Origin: Rhodobacterales bacterium HTCC2255
GTDB lineage: Bacteria; Pseudomonadota; Alphaproteobacteria; Rhodobacterales; Rhodobacteraceae
Length of the DNA stretch: 64,000 nucleotides
Direction: 5' to 3'
Assembly (NCBI GenBank): GCA_000153745.1
Contig: DS022282.1
Span: 965,495 to 1,029,494 of the forward strand
A program made the position numbers and the translations under genes. Shown here piece by piece: positions 56,347-64,000 of this stretch (position 1 is the stretch's first letter; the number at the start of each line of letters is the position of its first letter). The notes under the pieces are model-generated. The model saw nothing but the letters and a program-made list of their open reading frames with translations. It was not told the DNA's origin and searched no databases.

Positions 56347-58680
56347 CTAATTTCTTATAGCTTCACCAGTATCCAATAGACTGGAAATGCGAACAATAGT
56401 CTCTGGTGTTTTTGCCAAATTTAGAAATGCACGTCGTTCTCGATCATACATATCTTGTTCAGATACAGTAATAGAATTTTCGTCAGCACTGTTAACTACA
56501 ATTTCAGCAACTTGCATTGCTACTGTCTTATCATGAGGAAAAAATAAACCTTCATGTATTCCATTTTGCATGAAGTCAGACATTTTTTTAATCATAGCAG
56601 ATCCAGGAAGTTCAAAAACTGGTTCAATTGGTGGTAGATATTCTTTTTGTAATTTTGCCATCTCAGTACTAGCAACATGCATTAATTTATCACGGTTTAG
56701 AACCTCAACATCTCTATCTTTTAGATAATATTGCATCCGTGCTGAAAGATCTGGACTTGTACCAATTTGCCCATAGCCAATTTGCATCCATGTATTCCAA
56801 GAAGCTTTCTCCCAATCTCCTGTTGCTTGATACCAGCGTAATAAAGTTTCTTTAACTCCACCCCCACCTGGCACAACACCAACCCCAGTCTCAACTAAAC
56901 CAAAAACTGTATTTGTATGTGCAATAAGTTTGTCACAATGCGCTAAAACTTCAAAACCACCACCAATAGATAATCCTGAAGGTGCACCAATAACAGGTAC
57001 AGGCGAATATTTAAGAGCTTTAACAGATTGTTGGAAACTATTTAAAAATTCATCAATTCCATTCCAGTTGGAAGCTTCAATAAGTGAGCGGAAACGGTTC
57101 AAATCAACTCCTGCTGAGAAATGCTGTGCATCATTGTGAATTATAATACCATCCCCATGATTTTTAGCTGCTGCTAGAACTATTTCCATAGATTCTGCCG
57201 TGAGTGCATTTGCCTTGGAATGGAATTCGAGTAATCGCAAATTTCCTTTTAATTCGTACAAGCTAGCTGCAGAATTGGTTAACAATGGTGTCATGCTTTG
57301 TTTAGTCATATGAAAACGAATTGTATTTTCAGGCAAAATAACAGGTGAATAAAATGTATTATTTTCAAAATTTAATACATTTAAACTAGACTTACTTACA
57401 GTATAAAACGGTCCAATTTCCTCACTTAAAGATATGGCTTTTGGTACAGTTAAACCTGCCTCTTTAATTAATTTTACAACTACATTTGCTCCTAAAGCAT
57501 CAATCAATTCGAATGGACCACGGACCCAATTAAAACCAAGTTTCATTGCATCATCAATATCTTGAGGACTAGATGTTACTGCTGGTATTAAATCTGCAGC
57601 ATAAGCTAAAGTACGGGCTAAAAATCGTTTGCAGAAGGTTGCATGGTTATCAGAACCATTAATCATAACTACTAAAGTTTCGTCCCCAGCAGCTTGTGCA
57701 TCAGCAGCTTTTTGAGCACTTATTGGTAAAGTCTTCTGCCGAAGGCGTATTTTGCCATTAGTCAAATCAACTGCACAATTTGTTTTACTTTCTATTCGAT
57801 AAAAACCACCTTTACCTTTATCACCTGTAAATCCATTTTGTATCATATCTCTAATCAAGGGCATTACAGGATTATTTAATGTACCAACTTCATGAAACAA
57901 ATCATCTTCTGGAAGGATATCACCTAGTGTGTTTACAACATCAGACATCAAATCAATTCCAATTAGATCGTATAATCCAAAAACACCAGTTTTAGGTATA
58001 CCCATTGGCCTACCCATTAAGGCATCAGCTTCTTCAACAGTAAGCTTATTTTTTGATGCTTCATCCATTCCAACTTGAAGTGCAAATACACCAACTCTAT
58101 TGCCTAAAAATCCAGGAGTATCATTACATCGAACAACACCTTTTCCCATGACCCGATCATTATAATCTGCAAGTTGGTCCATTATTTTTTCGTCAGTATT
58201 CGCACCTCGAACGAGCTCTAATAAACGCATGTATCTCACTGGGTTAAAATAATGCGTAATTGCAAATCGTTTTTGAAAATCTTCAGGCATATCTTCAACC
58301 AACAAAGAAATTGGTATTGTCGATGTATTTGAGGTTACAACACAGTTAGGATTTATAACTTCATTAAGTCGTTTATATAACTCTTTTTTAATATCTAAAC
58401 GTTCTACAATTGCTTCAACAATCCAATCACAATTTGCCAATTTATCAAAGTCATCACGAATATTACCTACTTCAATTAAATCAATGCGAGATTTATGAAC
58501 AAGTGCAGGTGGATCAGATTTTAAAAGTCTCTTTTTTGCATCTTTCAGTACACCAATAGGATCATCATCACGCGGCAAATCCATCAATAAAACTTTATTT
58601 CCTGAATTTGCAATTTGGGCAGCAATACCACTTCCCATTGTACCTGCACCTATAACTGCAATTTGTTTAAATTCTGGCAT
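56347..58680 (-). CDS. 3-Hydroxyacyl-CoA dehydrogenase / enoyl-CoA hydratase fusion (FadN-like order)
   Basis: Bifunctional beta-oxidation enzyme of 777 residues. The N-terminal half (about 1-400) is a 3-hydroxyacyl-CoA dehydrogenase: VIGAGTMGSGIAAQIANSG, TSNTSTIPISLL, THYFNPVRYMRLLELV and GFLGNRVG. The C-terminal part (about 465-700) is a crotonase domain with VIGAPSGLSIGGGFEVLAHCD (in part) and FGLVETGVGVVPGGGGVKE. The dehydrogenase-first order is that of FadN rather than FadB/FadJ. It lies 9 bases upstream of the acyl-CoA ligase, so both likely act on the same acyl-CoA. Confidence 0.88.
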   Translation of the reverse strand: MPEFKQIAVIGAGTMGSGIAAQIANSGNKVLLMDLPRDDDPIGVLKDAKKRLLKSDPPALVHKSRIDLIEVGNIRDDFDKLANCDWIVEAIVERLDIKKELYKRLNEVINPNCVVTSNTSTIPISLLVEDMPEDFQKRFAITHYFNPVRYMRLLELVRGANTDEKIMDQLADYNDRVMGKGVVRCNDTPGFLGNRVGVFALQVGMDEASKNKLTVEEADALMGRPMGIPKTGVFGLYDLIGIDLMSDVVNTLGDILPEDDLFHEVGTLNNPVMPLIRDMIQNGFTGDKGKGGFYRIESKTNCAVDLTNGKIRLRQKTLPISAQKAADAQAAGDETLVVMINGSDNHATFCKRFLARTLAYAADLIPAVTSSPQDIDDAMKLGFNWVRGPFELIDALGANVVVKLIKEAGLTVPKAISLSEEIGPFYTVSKSSLNVLNFENNTFYSPVILPENTIRFHMTKQSMTPLLTNSAASLYELKGNLRLLEFHSKANALTAESMEIVLAAAKNHGDGIIIHNDAQHFSAGVDLNRFRSLIEASNWNGIDEFLNSFQQSVKALKYSPVPVIGAPSGLSIGGGFEVLAHCDKLIAHTNTVFGLVETGVGVVPGGGGVKETLLRWYQATGDWEKASWNTWMQIGYGQIGTSPDLSARMQYYLKDRDVEVLNRDKLMHVASTEMAKLQKEYLPPIEPVFELPGSAMIKKMSDFMQNGIHEGLFFPHDKTVAMQVAEIVVNSADENSITVSEQDMYDRERRAFLNLAKTPETIVRISSLLDTGEAIRN

Positions 58681-58683
58681 ATT

Positions 58684-59481
58684 TTAACTCTTAGTAAAAA
58701 ATGTGCGTAAAGCACGGTTAACTTCTTCTGGATGTTCTGAGGGCAGCATATGACCAGCGTTTTCAATTACGGTAATATTGTTTGTGTTAAGAGCTTCTGC
58801 TGCTTTTAAGCCAAATTTCATGGGTGTCATTTTATCTTTTTGAGCAATAATAATTTGTGAAGGGCACGAAATATTATCAGCTGCAATATGGCCATTTGTG
58901 TAATCAACGCATGCCTTGAGATCAGCATGTAATGCTCCTAATTTGTTTGCAGCCATTAACTGAACGCCAAAATTAAGATGATTTTGGCCTGGCATTGTAT
59001 TGTCGTGATTATGACCTTCAGGGCCATGCCCCCAATCAATCATTGCATCAATTGCAGATTGTTCTTTATTTTTTGCCATTTCAATTAAATTACTATTAAC
59101 AGGAATTGATAGTGCTGTTGCTACTAATGATAATTGTGAAACTCTATCTGGATATCGATATGCCATATCCAAGCCGATCAAACCACCTTGAGAATGTCCT
59201 ATAATCTGTACTTTTTCTATACCGAGTTCATCCATCAGGGCTATTTGCCAATCAGACATTGCCTCAATAGTAGCCAAGGGAGCCCCAGATGATAAACCAT
59301 GAGATGGCATATCTGCAGATATTACAGGCCAACCTCGGTTCGCAAAAAATCGCCCTTGCAAAATAAATGAAAGATGACTTTGCCCAGATCCATGTATGAA
59401 CCATAAAGGGTGACCTTTTATTTCAAATGCTCTTCCCCCAGTTGACGCAAATATTACTTCATTATTTATATTAATTTTCAT
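58684..59481 (-). CDS. Alpha/beta hydrolase
   Basis: Cytosolic alpha/beta-fold hydrolase of 265 residues with oxyanion region FIHGSGQSHLSF, nucleophile Ser in IIGHSQGGLIGLDMAYRYPDR (one region) and catalytic His in NAGHMLPSEHPEEV; an Asp in IIAQKDKMTP completes the triad. It might be an esterase or thioesterase, but no substrate is indicated. It is 3 bases after metY and 3 bases before the dehydrogenase/hydratase fusion, so clearly part of the metY-led operon. Confidence 0.82.
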   Translation of the reverse strand: MKININNEVIFASTGGRAFEIKGHPLWFIHGSGQSHLSFILQGRFFANRGWPVISADMPSHGLSSGAPLATIEAMSDWQIALMDELGIEKVQIIGHSQGGLIGLDMAYRYPDRVSQLSLVATALSIPVNSNLIEMAKNKEQSAIDAMIDWGHGPEGHNHDNTMPGQNHLNFGVQLMAANKLGALHADLKACVDYTNGHIAADNISCPSQIIIAQKDKMTPMKFGLKAAEALNTNNITVIENAGHMLPSEHPEEVNRALRTFFTKS

Positions 59482-59484
59482 AGC

Positions 59485-60780
59485 TTAGCTCCTTGCTTTT
59501 GAAGCGCGCTTTAATGCCTGTTCAAAATCTGATTTCAAATCATCAAAATCTTCTAAACCAACTGAAATTCGCAACATATCATCGGTTAATCCAGCAGCTT
59601 TCATTGCTTCAGGACTCAAATGGCTTTGAGTGGTTGATCCTGGATGTATAACAAGCGTTTTTGCATCACCAACATTTGCAAGATGTGATGCGACTTGAAC
59701 ACTTTCTATAAAAGATTGACCTGCTTCACGCCCCCCCTTTAAGCCACATGCTATTACTGACCCTGCACCTTTTGGCATAAGACGTTTAGCAACTTCATAA
59801 TCTGGATGTTCGGGTAATGTTGGGTGTTTAATCCAGGAAATACTTTCATGACTAGATAAAAAGGCTAACATTTTTTTAGTATTTTCTATGTGTCGATCCA
59901 TGCGTAAGCTTAGTGTTTCAATACCTTGCATTAGGTGAAAAGCGTTAGTCGGGGAGAGGCATGGTCCAACATTATACATACCTTCTGTTCGCACGCGATT
60001 AATAAATGCTGCAGGACCAAACTCTTCATATAAATTCACTCCTTGGAAACCAAAATGTGACTCAGTTAAAGTTGGAAACCTATCGTTTTGACCCCAGTCA
60101 AAATTGCCACCATCAACGACTATACCTCCCAATGCAACGCCATGGCCACCCATCCATTTAGTAAGAGAATGTATAACTATATTTGCTCCATTTTTTAACG
60201 GTTTTAGCAAATATGGCGTATTAAATGTTGCATCAATAACTAATGGAACTCCAGCATCATTAGCAATCTTACCAACACGTGTAATATCCATTATGTCTAA
60301 GCCTGGATTGCCAATAACTTCTCCAAATACCATTTTTGTATTCGGCTGAATAGCTTCTGCAAAAGCTTCAGGATCGTTAGGAGCAACAAACGTCGTAGTA
60401 ATTCCATATCTTGAGAGCGTATGCTGAAATAAATTAATATTAGCACCATACATTTGAGATGAAGACACAATATGATCTCCTGCAGAACACAATGCTAATA
60501 CAGTTACAAACAAAGCAGCCATTCCAGATGATGTTGCAACTGCACCAATTCCCTCATCTAATGCTGCTACACGTTGCTCAAGTACGGCAACAGTTGGGTT
60601 TGATATTCTTGAATATAAATGGCCGCCTATTTCCAAATTATATAATGCGGCGGCGTGCTCTGAGTTTTTAAAAACATACGATGTTGTTTGATGAATTGGA
60701 ACTGCAGCAGATCCATGGCGTTCATCTGGTGTAAAGCCAGCATGCAAACTTAAGGTATCAAATTTATAATCACCCGTCAT
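59485..60780 (-). CDS. metY: O-acetylhomoserine aminocarboxypropyltransferase (O-acetylhomoserine sulfhydrylase)
   Basis: PLP enzyme of 431 residues joining O-acetylhomoserine with sulfide to make homocysteine, or with methanethiol to make methionine directly. It shows TLSLHAGFTPDERHGSAAVP, the PLP lysine in HSLTKWMGGHG, NPTVAVLEQRVAALD, and the C-terminal VIHPGSTTQSHLSPEAMKAAG. These are MetY rather than cystathionine-synthase features. AGGAA precedes ATG 60780. It leads a four-gene minus-strand operon and is divergent from dmdA, whose pathway ultimately yields methanethiol, a plausible substrate. Confidence 0.94.
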   Translation of the reverse strand: MTGDYKFDTLSLHAGFTPDERHGSAAVPIHQTTSYVFKNSEHAAALYNLEIGGHLYSRISNPTVAVLEQRVAALDEGIGAVATSSGMAALFVTVLALCSAGDHIVSSSQMYGANINLFQHTLSRYGITTTFVAPNDPEAFAEAIQPNTKMVFGEVIGNPGLDIMDITRVGKIANDAGVPLVIDATFNTPYLLKPLKNGANIVIHSLTKWMGGHGVALGGIVVDGGNFDWGQNDRFPTLTESHFGFQGVNLYEEFGPAAFINRVRTEGMYNVGPCLSPTNAFHLMQGIETLSLRMDRHIENTKKMLAFLSSHESISWIKHPTLPEHPDYEVAKRLMPKGAGSVIACGLKGGREAGQSFIESVQVASHLANVGDAKTLVIHPGSTTQSHLSPEAMKAAGLTDDMLRISVGLEDFDDLKSDFEQALKRASKARS

Positions 60781-61031
60781 TCTATATTCCTATTTAAATA
60801 ATTCTTTATACGAATTCCGATTATACGCACATTATGTCAATAGACCTAGCTTTTTTGTTTCTAAAATGACCCAACGTTACAATTGATCGAATCTCCAATT
60901 TGGATAAATGCTCAAAAATCAAATCTGGTATCCAGTCGAGTGTGTCACTTAAAAAGTCGCAAAAAGCTATGCTATCTTGATAAATATATAATACGAAAAA
61001 TAATATCATATGAATTTTAGGAGGTTCATTT
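60781..61031. promoter_or_regulatory. Divergent control region of metY and dmdA
   Basis: This 251-base non-coding region serves both genes. It contains a TCCAA/TTGGA dyad with one central base (60894-60904), an AGTG/CACT dyad (60939-60949) and a TATAAT at 60987-60992 upstream of dmdA. AGGAGG lies 8 bases before the dmdA ATG. I looked for, and did not find, a SAM-II or SAM-V riboswitch pattern. Confidence 0.45.
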
Positions 61032-62165
61032 ATGGCTAGTGCAATGATTTTCCCATCAAGGCGTTTGAGAGCAACGCCTTTTACATCTCGAGTATCTAAA
61101 TTGGGTGTTTCAGGCTTTACTGTTTACAATCATATGTTGTTGCCAACTGTATTTGAAAGTTTGCAAGAAGATTACAAACATCTAAAAGAATATGTACAAA
61201 TGTGGGATGTATCTGTTGAACGCCAAGTACAATTACTTGGTAAAGATGCTCATAAATTAGCATGCATGATATCTGCTAGAGACCTTACTAATGCACAAAC
61301 TGGTCGTTGTTATTATGCCCCAATTTGTGACCAAAGTGGGGCAATAATTAATGATCCTATAGCGCTTAGACTAGCTGATGATAAATACTGGTTTTCGATT
61401 GCGGACAGTGACTTATTATTATGGGTCCAAGGTATTGCCTTGGGTTTAGATCTAAATGTAGAAATTTGTGAACCAGATGTCTCTCCATTAGCAATACAAG
61501 GGCCAATGGCGGAAGATTTGATGGTTGATGTTTTTGGTGCAGAAATTAGAAATATAAAATTCTTTCATTTTAAAGAATTTCCATTCAATGGGCGAATGTT
61601 GAATATAGCAAGATCAGGTTGGTCGAAACAGGGTGGATTTGAAATCTATTTAAACGACTCTCAGCTTGGTCCGGAATTATGGGATACAATATGGGAAAAA
61701 GGTGAGAAATATAATATTAGGCCAGGTTGTCCTAACCTAATTGAAAGAATAGAAGCTGGCCTTCTATCTTATGGTAACGATATGAACCGTGAAGATTCGC
61801 CATTAGAAATTGGATTGGAAAAATACATATCGCTTGACTCAAATGTGGATTTCATTGGTAAAAAAGCACTCCTTAAGCAACGTAAAGATGGTATAAAAAA
61901 ACGTTTGTTGGGAATTGAAATAGATGGTTCTGAAATGCCACCCCTTTCAATGCCAGAAGAAGTTTTTAAAGATGGTAAAAAAATTGGTATAGTTACTTCT
62001 GCTGTTTTTTCACCTGATTATAATGGCAATATTGGTTTCGCCATGATCGAAGCTTCAAATGCAACTGCTGGCACAGAAGTATCAGTGGATTCAAAAGCAG
62101 GAATTCGAAAAGGAAAACTTTGTGAAATAGGAGATTTTTGGTCTCAAGTTCAATCAAAAAATTAG
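61032..62165 (+). CDS. dmdA: Dimethylsulfoniopropionate demethylase
   Basis: THF-dependent enzyme that removes one methyl group from DMSP, giving 3-methylmercaptopropionate and 5-methyl-THF. It belongs to the GcvT fold family but carries the DmdA-specific signatures I recognise: FPSRRLRATPFTSRV, YNHMLLPTVFESL, PLAIQGPMAEDLM, RSGWSKQGGFEIY and especially CPNLIERIEAGLLSYGNDM. The 377 residues are near the family length of about 370. The GcvT glycine-cleavage protein is excluded by these motifs. ATG 61032 follows AGGAGG. It is divergent from metY; the 5-methyl-THF formed would connect to the folate enzymes earlier in the window. Confidence 0.93.
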   Translation: MASAMIFPSRRLRATPFTSRVSKLGVSGFTVYNHMLLPTVFESLQEDYKHLKEYVQMWDVSVERQVQLLGKDAHKLACMISARDLTNAQTGRCYYAPICDQSGAIINDPIALRLADDKYWFSIADSDLLLWVQGIALGLDLNVEICEPDVSPLAIQGPMAEDLMVDVFGAEIRNIKFFHFKEFPFNGRMLNIARSGWSKQGGFEIYLNDSQLGPELWDTIWEKGEKYNIRPGCPNLIERIEAGLLSYGNDMNREDSPLEIGLEKYISLDSNVDFIGKKALLKQRKDGIKKRLLGIEIDGSEMPPLSMPEEVFKDGKKIGIVTSAVFSPDYNGNIGFAMIEASNATAGTEVSVDSKAGIRKGKLCEIGDFWSQVQSKN

Positions 62166-62250
62166 ATTTTTAAATTATAAATCATTAGTGATTTGGTAGT
62201 TTAGAAAAACACATATGAAGTAATTAGATTGCCTAAGAACTAGTGGAAAA

Positions 62251-62276
62251 AATGGCAGGAAGTAGATCCTGCCATT
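62251..62276. terminator. Bidirectional intrinsic terminator
   Basis: AATGGCAGGA (62251-62260) pairs perfectly with TCCTGCCATT (62267-62276), with a six-base loop and a run of six Ts on the minus strand. It ends the binding-protein gene and can also stop dmdA transcription. Confidence 0.92.
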
Positions 62277-62286
62277 TAGATTTTAA

Positions 62287-63057
62287 TTAAAGGCCATATT
62301 TTTTCTTGTTGGCAGCAAAAAATCCTTTTGCTTCTTTCACCTTCACCCAATTATTTACATAATTAATCCAAACTTGATCTGTTTGAGGCAATAGCATTGC
62401 AATTGGTGTTGGTGAACGCGCTTCTGCATTCTTTACACGAACTACTCCAAATTTTTCCTGCAAAGTTGCGCCTTCAATATTTGAAGTAATAAACACATCA
62501 GCTCTTCCAGCTAAAACTTCTTGATATCCACGGGCTGGCGCTTCAACTACTTTGATGTCGGCCTTTGGATACCAAGCCCTTACTAATTTCTCAAAAGATG
62601 TTCCAAGTGTTGTTGCAACTTTTACTCCAGGTTGATTTATAGCATCATGACCATCAAATTTTCCTGCATTTTCTTTTGCTGTAAATGGTATGAATTCTAC
62701 AGAAATGTAACTTTCAGAAAATCCTGCCGCTTTCATTCTTGCGGGTGAGACTGATGCTGAACCAGTAATATGGTATTGTCCTGCAACAACGCCATTAACT
62801 AATGTTTTCCAATCAGTTGGCACAAATTCTATTTCGACACCTAAATCTTTGGCTAATTCTTCCATGATATCGATATCAAATCCCTTATAACTGTTTGTCG
62901 CTGGATCACGCACAGTCATAGGGTTCCAATCTCCAGTTGTACCAACTTTTAAAACACCGCTACTCAGTATTTCGTTTAAGGCAGACTGCGCATTTACTGC
63001 ACCTGACAATACAATCCCCATGATTGCTATTGTTGCTGCTTTAAAAAATTTATTCAT
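62287..63057 (-). CDS. Periplasmic solute-binding protein, amino-acid ABC type
   Basis: Family 3 binding protein of 256 residues with a cleavable signal peptide (about 1-23, ending GAVNAQS). The start of the mature protein, LKVGTTGDWNPMT, and GFDIDIMEELAKDLGVEIEFVPTDW (in part), with ITGSASVSPARMKAAGFSESY, recall cyclohexadienyl-dehydratase-like/polar amino-acid receptors. The ligand may be a carboxylated amine; an osmolyte is possible but unsupported. It is divergent from an ATPase gene of the same transporter class (99 bases between starts). Confidence 0.85.
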   Translation of the reverse strand: MNKFFKAATIAIMGIVLSGAVNAQSALNEILSSGVLKVGTTGDWNPMTVRDPATNSYKGFDIDIMEELAKDLGVEIEFVPTDWKTLVNGVVAGQYHITGSASVSPARMKAAGFSESYISVEFIPFTAKENAGKFDGHDAINQPGVKVATTLGTSFEKLVRAWYPKADIKVVEAPARGYQEVLAGRADVFITSNIEGATLQEKFGVVRVKNAEARSPTPIAMLLPQTDQVWINYVNNWVKVKEAKGFFAANKKKYGL

Positions 63058-63156
63058 CGTCTTCTCCTATTTGGATGTTATGTTCTTGATGTAAGTTTAG
63101 ATTTAATTAAGGTAGTACGAAATTCAAACAAGTAAACTTTAATATTCAGGTTATTG

Positions 63157-63897
63157 ATGCAAAACACTGCAATAAGTCTCACAAATGTGAATAAATGGTT
63201 TGATAACTTTCATGTCCTTAAAGATATTAATCTTACAGTAAACACAGGTGAAAAAGTGGTAATTTGTGGACCTTCAGGATCTGGAAAATCTACTGTTGTT
63301 CGCTGTATAAACAAACTCGAAGAACACCAAAGTGGCTTAATTTCACTTTATGGAAAAGAATTAAAAAATACGCAGGAATCTATCAACTCAATTCAAGGTA
63401 ATGTTGGAATGGTATTTCAACAGTTTAACCTCTTTCCCCATTTGAATGTTTTAGAAAATTTAATTTTAGGACCCATGAAAACGCGCGGTAAAACTAAGGA
63501 TCAAGCTATCAAAATAGCAATGCATTTCCTTGAACGTGTTCATATTCCAGATCAAGCAAAAAAAATGCCTGCTCAACTCTCAGGTGGGCAACAACAGCGC
63601 GTTGCAATAGCAAGATCATTATGTATGGAACCTAAAGTAATGCTATTTGATGAGCCTACCTCATCTCTTGATCCAGAGATGATATCTGAAGTTCTCGATG
63701 TAATCATTGAATTGGCCAATGATGGAATGACCATGATAGTTGTTACTCATGAAATGGGATTTGCTCGTAAAGTAGCAGACAAAATTCTCTTTATGGATCA
63801 AGGTAAAATAGTCGAACAAAACACAACAGAAGAATTTTTTAAGTCTCCAAAAACTGATCGTTGCAAAACATTCTTAAATCAAATTTTAAAACACTAA
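63157..63897 (+). CDS. Amino-acid-type ABC transporter ATP-binding protein
   Basis: ABC ATPase of 246 residues from ATG 63157 (AGG lies 6 bases upstream; a TTG directly before is an alternative). Walker A is [10 protein letters not shown]-loop [13 protein letters not shown], signature [15 protein letters not shown], Walker [13 protein letters not shown] and H-loop VVTHEMGFA. These are the GlnQ/HisP subclass features for polar amino acids. It should work with the divergent binding protein and the permease that follows 8 bases later. Confidence 0.94.
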   Translation: MQNTAISLTNVNKWFDNFHVLKDINLTVNTGEKVVICGPSGSGKSTVVRCINKLEEHQSGLISLYGKELKNTQESINSIQGNVGMVFQQFNLFPHLNVLENLILGPMKTRGKTKDQAIKIAMHFLERVHIPDQAKKMPAQLSGGQQQRVAIARSLCMEPKVMLFDEPTSSLDPEMISEVLDVIIELANDGMTMIVVTHEMGFARKVADKILFMDQGKIVEQNTTEEFFKSPKTDRCKTFLNQILKH

Positions 63898-63905
63898 GAG
63901 AAAAT

Positions 63906-64000
63906 ATGAAAAAAATTTACCTTTTATGTTTAGCATTCATTTTTCTTTCGGGTTGTTCCTCAAACGTTTGGGGCTGGTATGTTATTAACCCAGCTACACC
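63906..64000 (+). CDS. ABC transporter permease, N-terminal fragment (window edge)
   Basis: Only the first 31 codons are inside the window. They read as a hydrophobic leader with a lipobox-like LSGC, followed by SNVWGWYVINPATP. GWYV(I/V)NP is a segment I associate with the start of amino-acid ABC permeases just before the first conserved helix, so a permease is likely. A lipoprotein is the alternative given the LSGC motif. It begins 8 bases after the ATPase gene, in the same operon. Confidence 0.6.
   Translation, partial: MKKIYLLCLAFIFLSGCSSNVWGWYVINPAT

Noticed and set aside
60781-61031. SAM riboswitch upstream of metY or dmdA
   Set aside because: No SAM-II or SAM-V core pattern could be read on either strand; only short dyads were seen.
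61032-62165. Glycine-cleavage T protein (gcvT)
   Set aside because: The fold is shared, but the DmdA-specific motifs are present and no gcvH or gcvP adjoins.
1-64000. Mobile elements, prophage, integrons, rRNA operons
   Set aside because: No transposase, integrase, phage structural gene, terminal repeat or rRNA sequence was seen; the two tRNAs have no adjoining integrase or repeated tRNA end.

Overview
The window is a gene-dense, AT-rich stretch of a marine alphaproteobacterial chromosome. Affinity to Rhodobacterales, or a similar low-GC surface-ocean lineage, is suggested by the ruvCAB - ybgC - tolQRAB - pal - cpoB - tilS - ftsH order, by the N-termini of GlnE and the TolA-like protein, by TRAP transport with DctBD, and by a DMSP demethylase. 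No rRNA, CRISPR array, insertion sequence or phage gene was seen, and no gene-free stretch exceeds about 300 bases.

Layout. 1-9.6 kb: a frame-disrupted nadK at the left edge, glyA, a small lipoprotein, hom, recJ, tRNA-Glu, a 2-hydroxyacid dehydrogenase, a DUF4396 membrane protein divergent from a CueR-type regulator, tRNA-Met, rimO and a one-domain IMPACT protein. 9.6-12.3 kb: folD and fhs (one-carbon/folate). 12.4-24.9 kb: a long minus-strand block of ftsH, tilS, the Tol-Pal envelope system and ruvCAB. 25-33.2 kb: housekeeping and stress genes (DUF1127 protein, prmA, msrA, MATE and MFS transporters, rpsD, glnE). 33.2-42.5 kb: a catabolic module of three enzymes (Asp/Glu racemase family, M24 peptidase-fold enzyme, diaminopropionate-ammonia-lyase-like enzyme) downstream of a dctPQM TRAP transporter, divergent from dctBD. 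42.7-46.5 kb: a visibly more GC-rich cassette with a fluoroacetate-dehalogenase-like hydrolase, divergent LeuC/LeuD paralogues and a LysR regulator. 46.5-54.7 kb: a carnitine / gamma-butyrobetaine operon with its GlxA-type regulator. 54.7-62.2 kb: an acyl-CoA ligase resembling DmdB, a dehydrogenase/hydratase fusion, a hydrolase and metY, divergent from dmdA. 62.3-64 kb: a polar amino-acid-type ABC transporter cut by the right edge.

How the genes fit together (inference). The right third looks like an island for methylated 'onium' osmolytes. Gamma-butyrobetaine is activated, oxidised, hydrated to carnitine, oxidised to dehydrocarnitine and cleaved to betainyl-CoA, then to glycine betaine. DMSP is demethylated by DmdA, and the methylmercaptopropionate may be activated by the DmdB-like ligase. 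MetY could fix methanethiol into methionine. The methyl groups and glycine released would feed the folate enzymes GlyA, FolD and Fhs found earlier in the window. The most interesting unresolved parts are the three-enzyme set beside the TRAP transporter, the GC-rich hydrolase-LeuCD cassette, the CueR-controlled DUF4396 protein, the sigma54-type regulator with a degenerate ATPase domain, and the patterned frame breaks in nadK.
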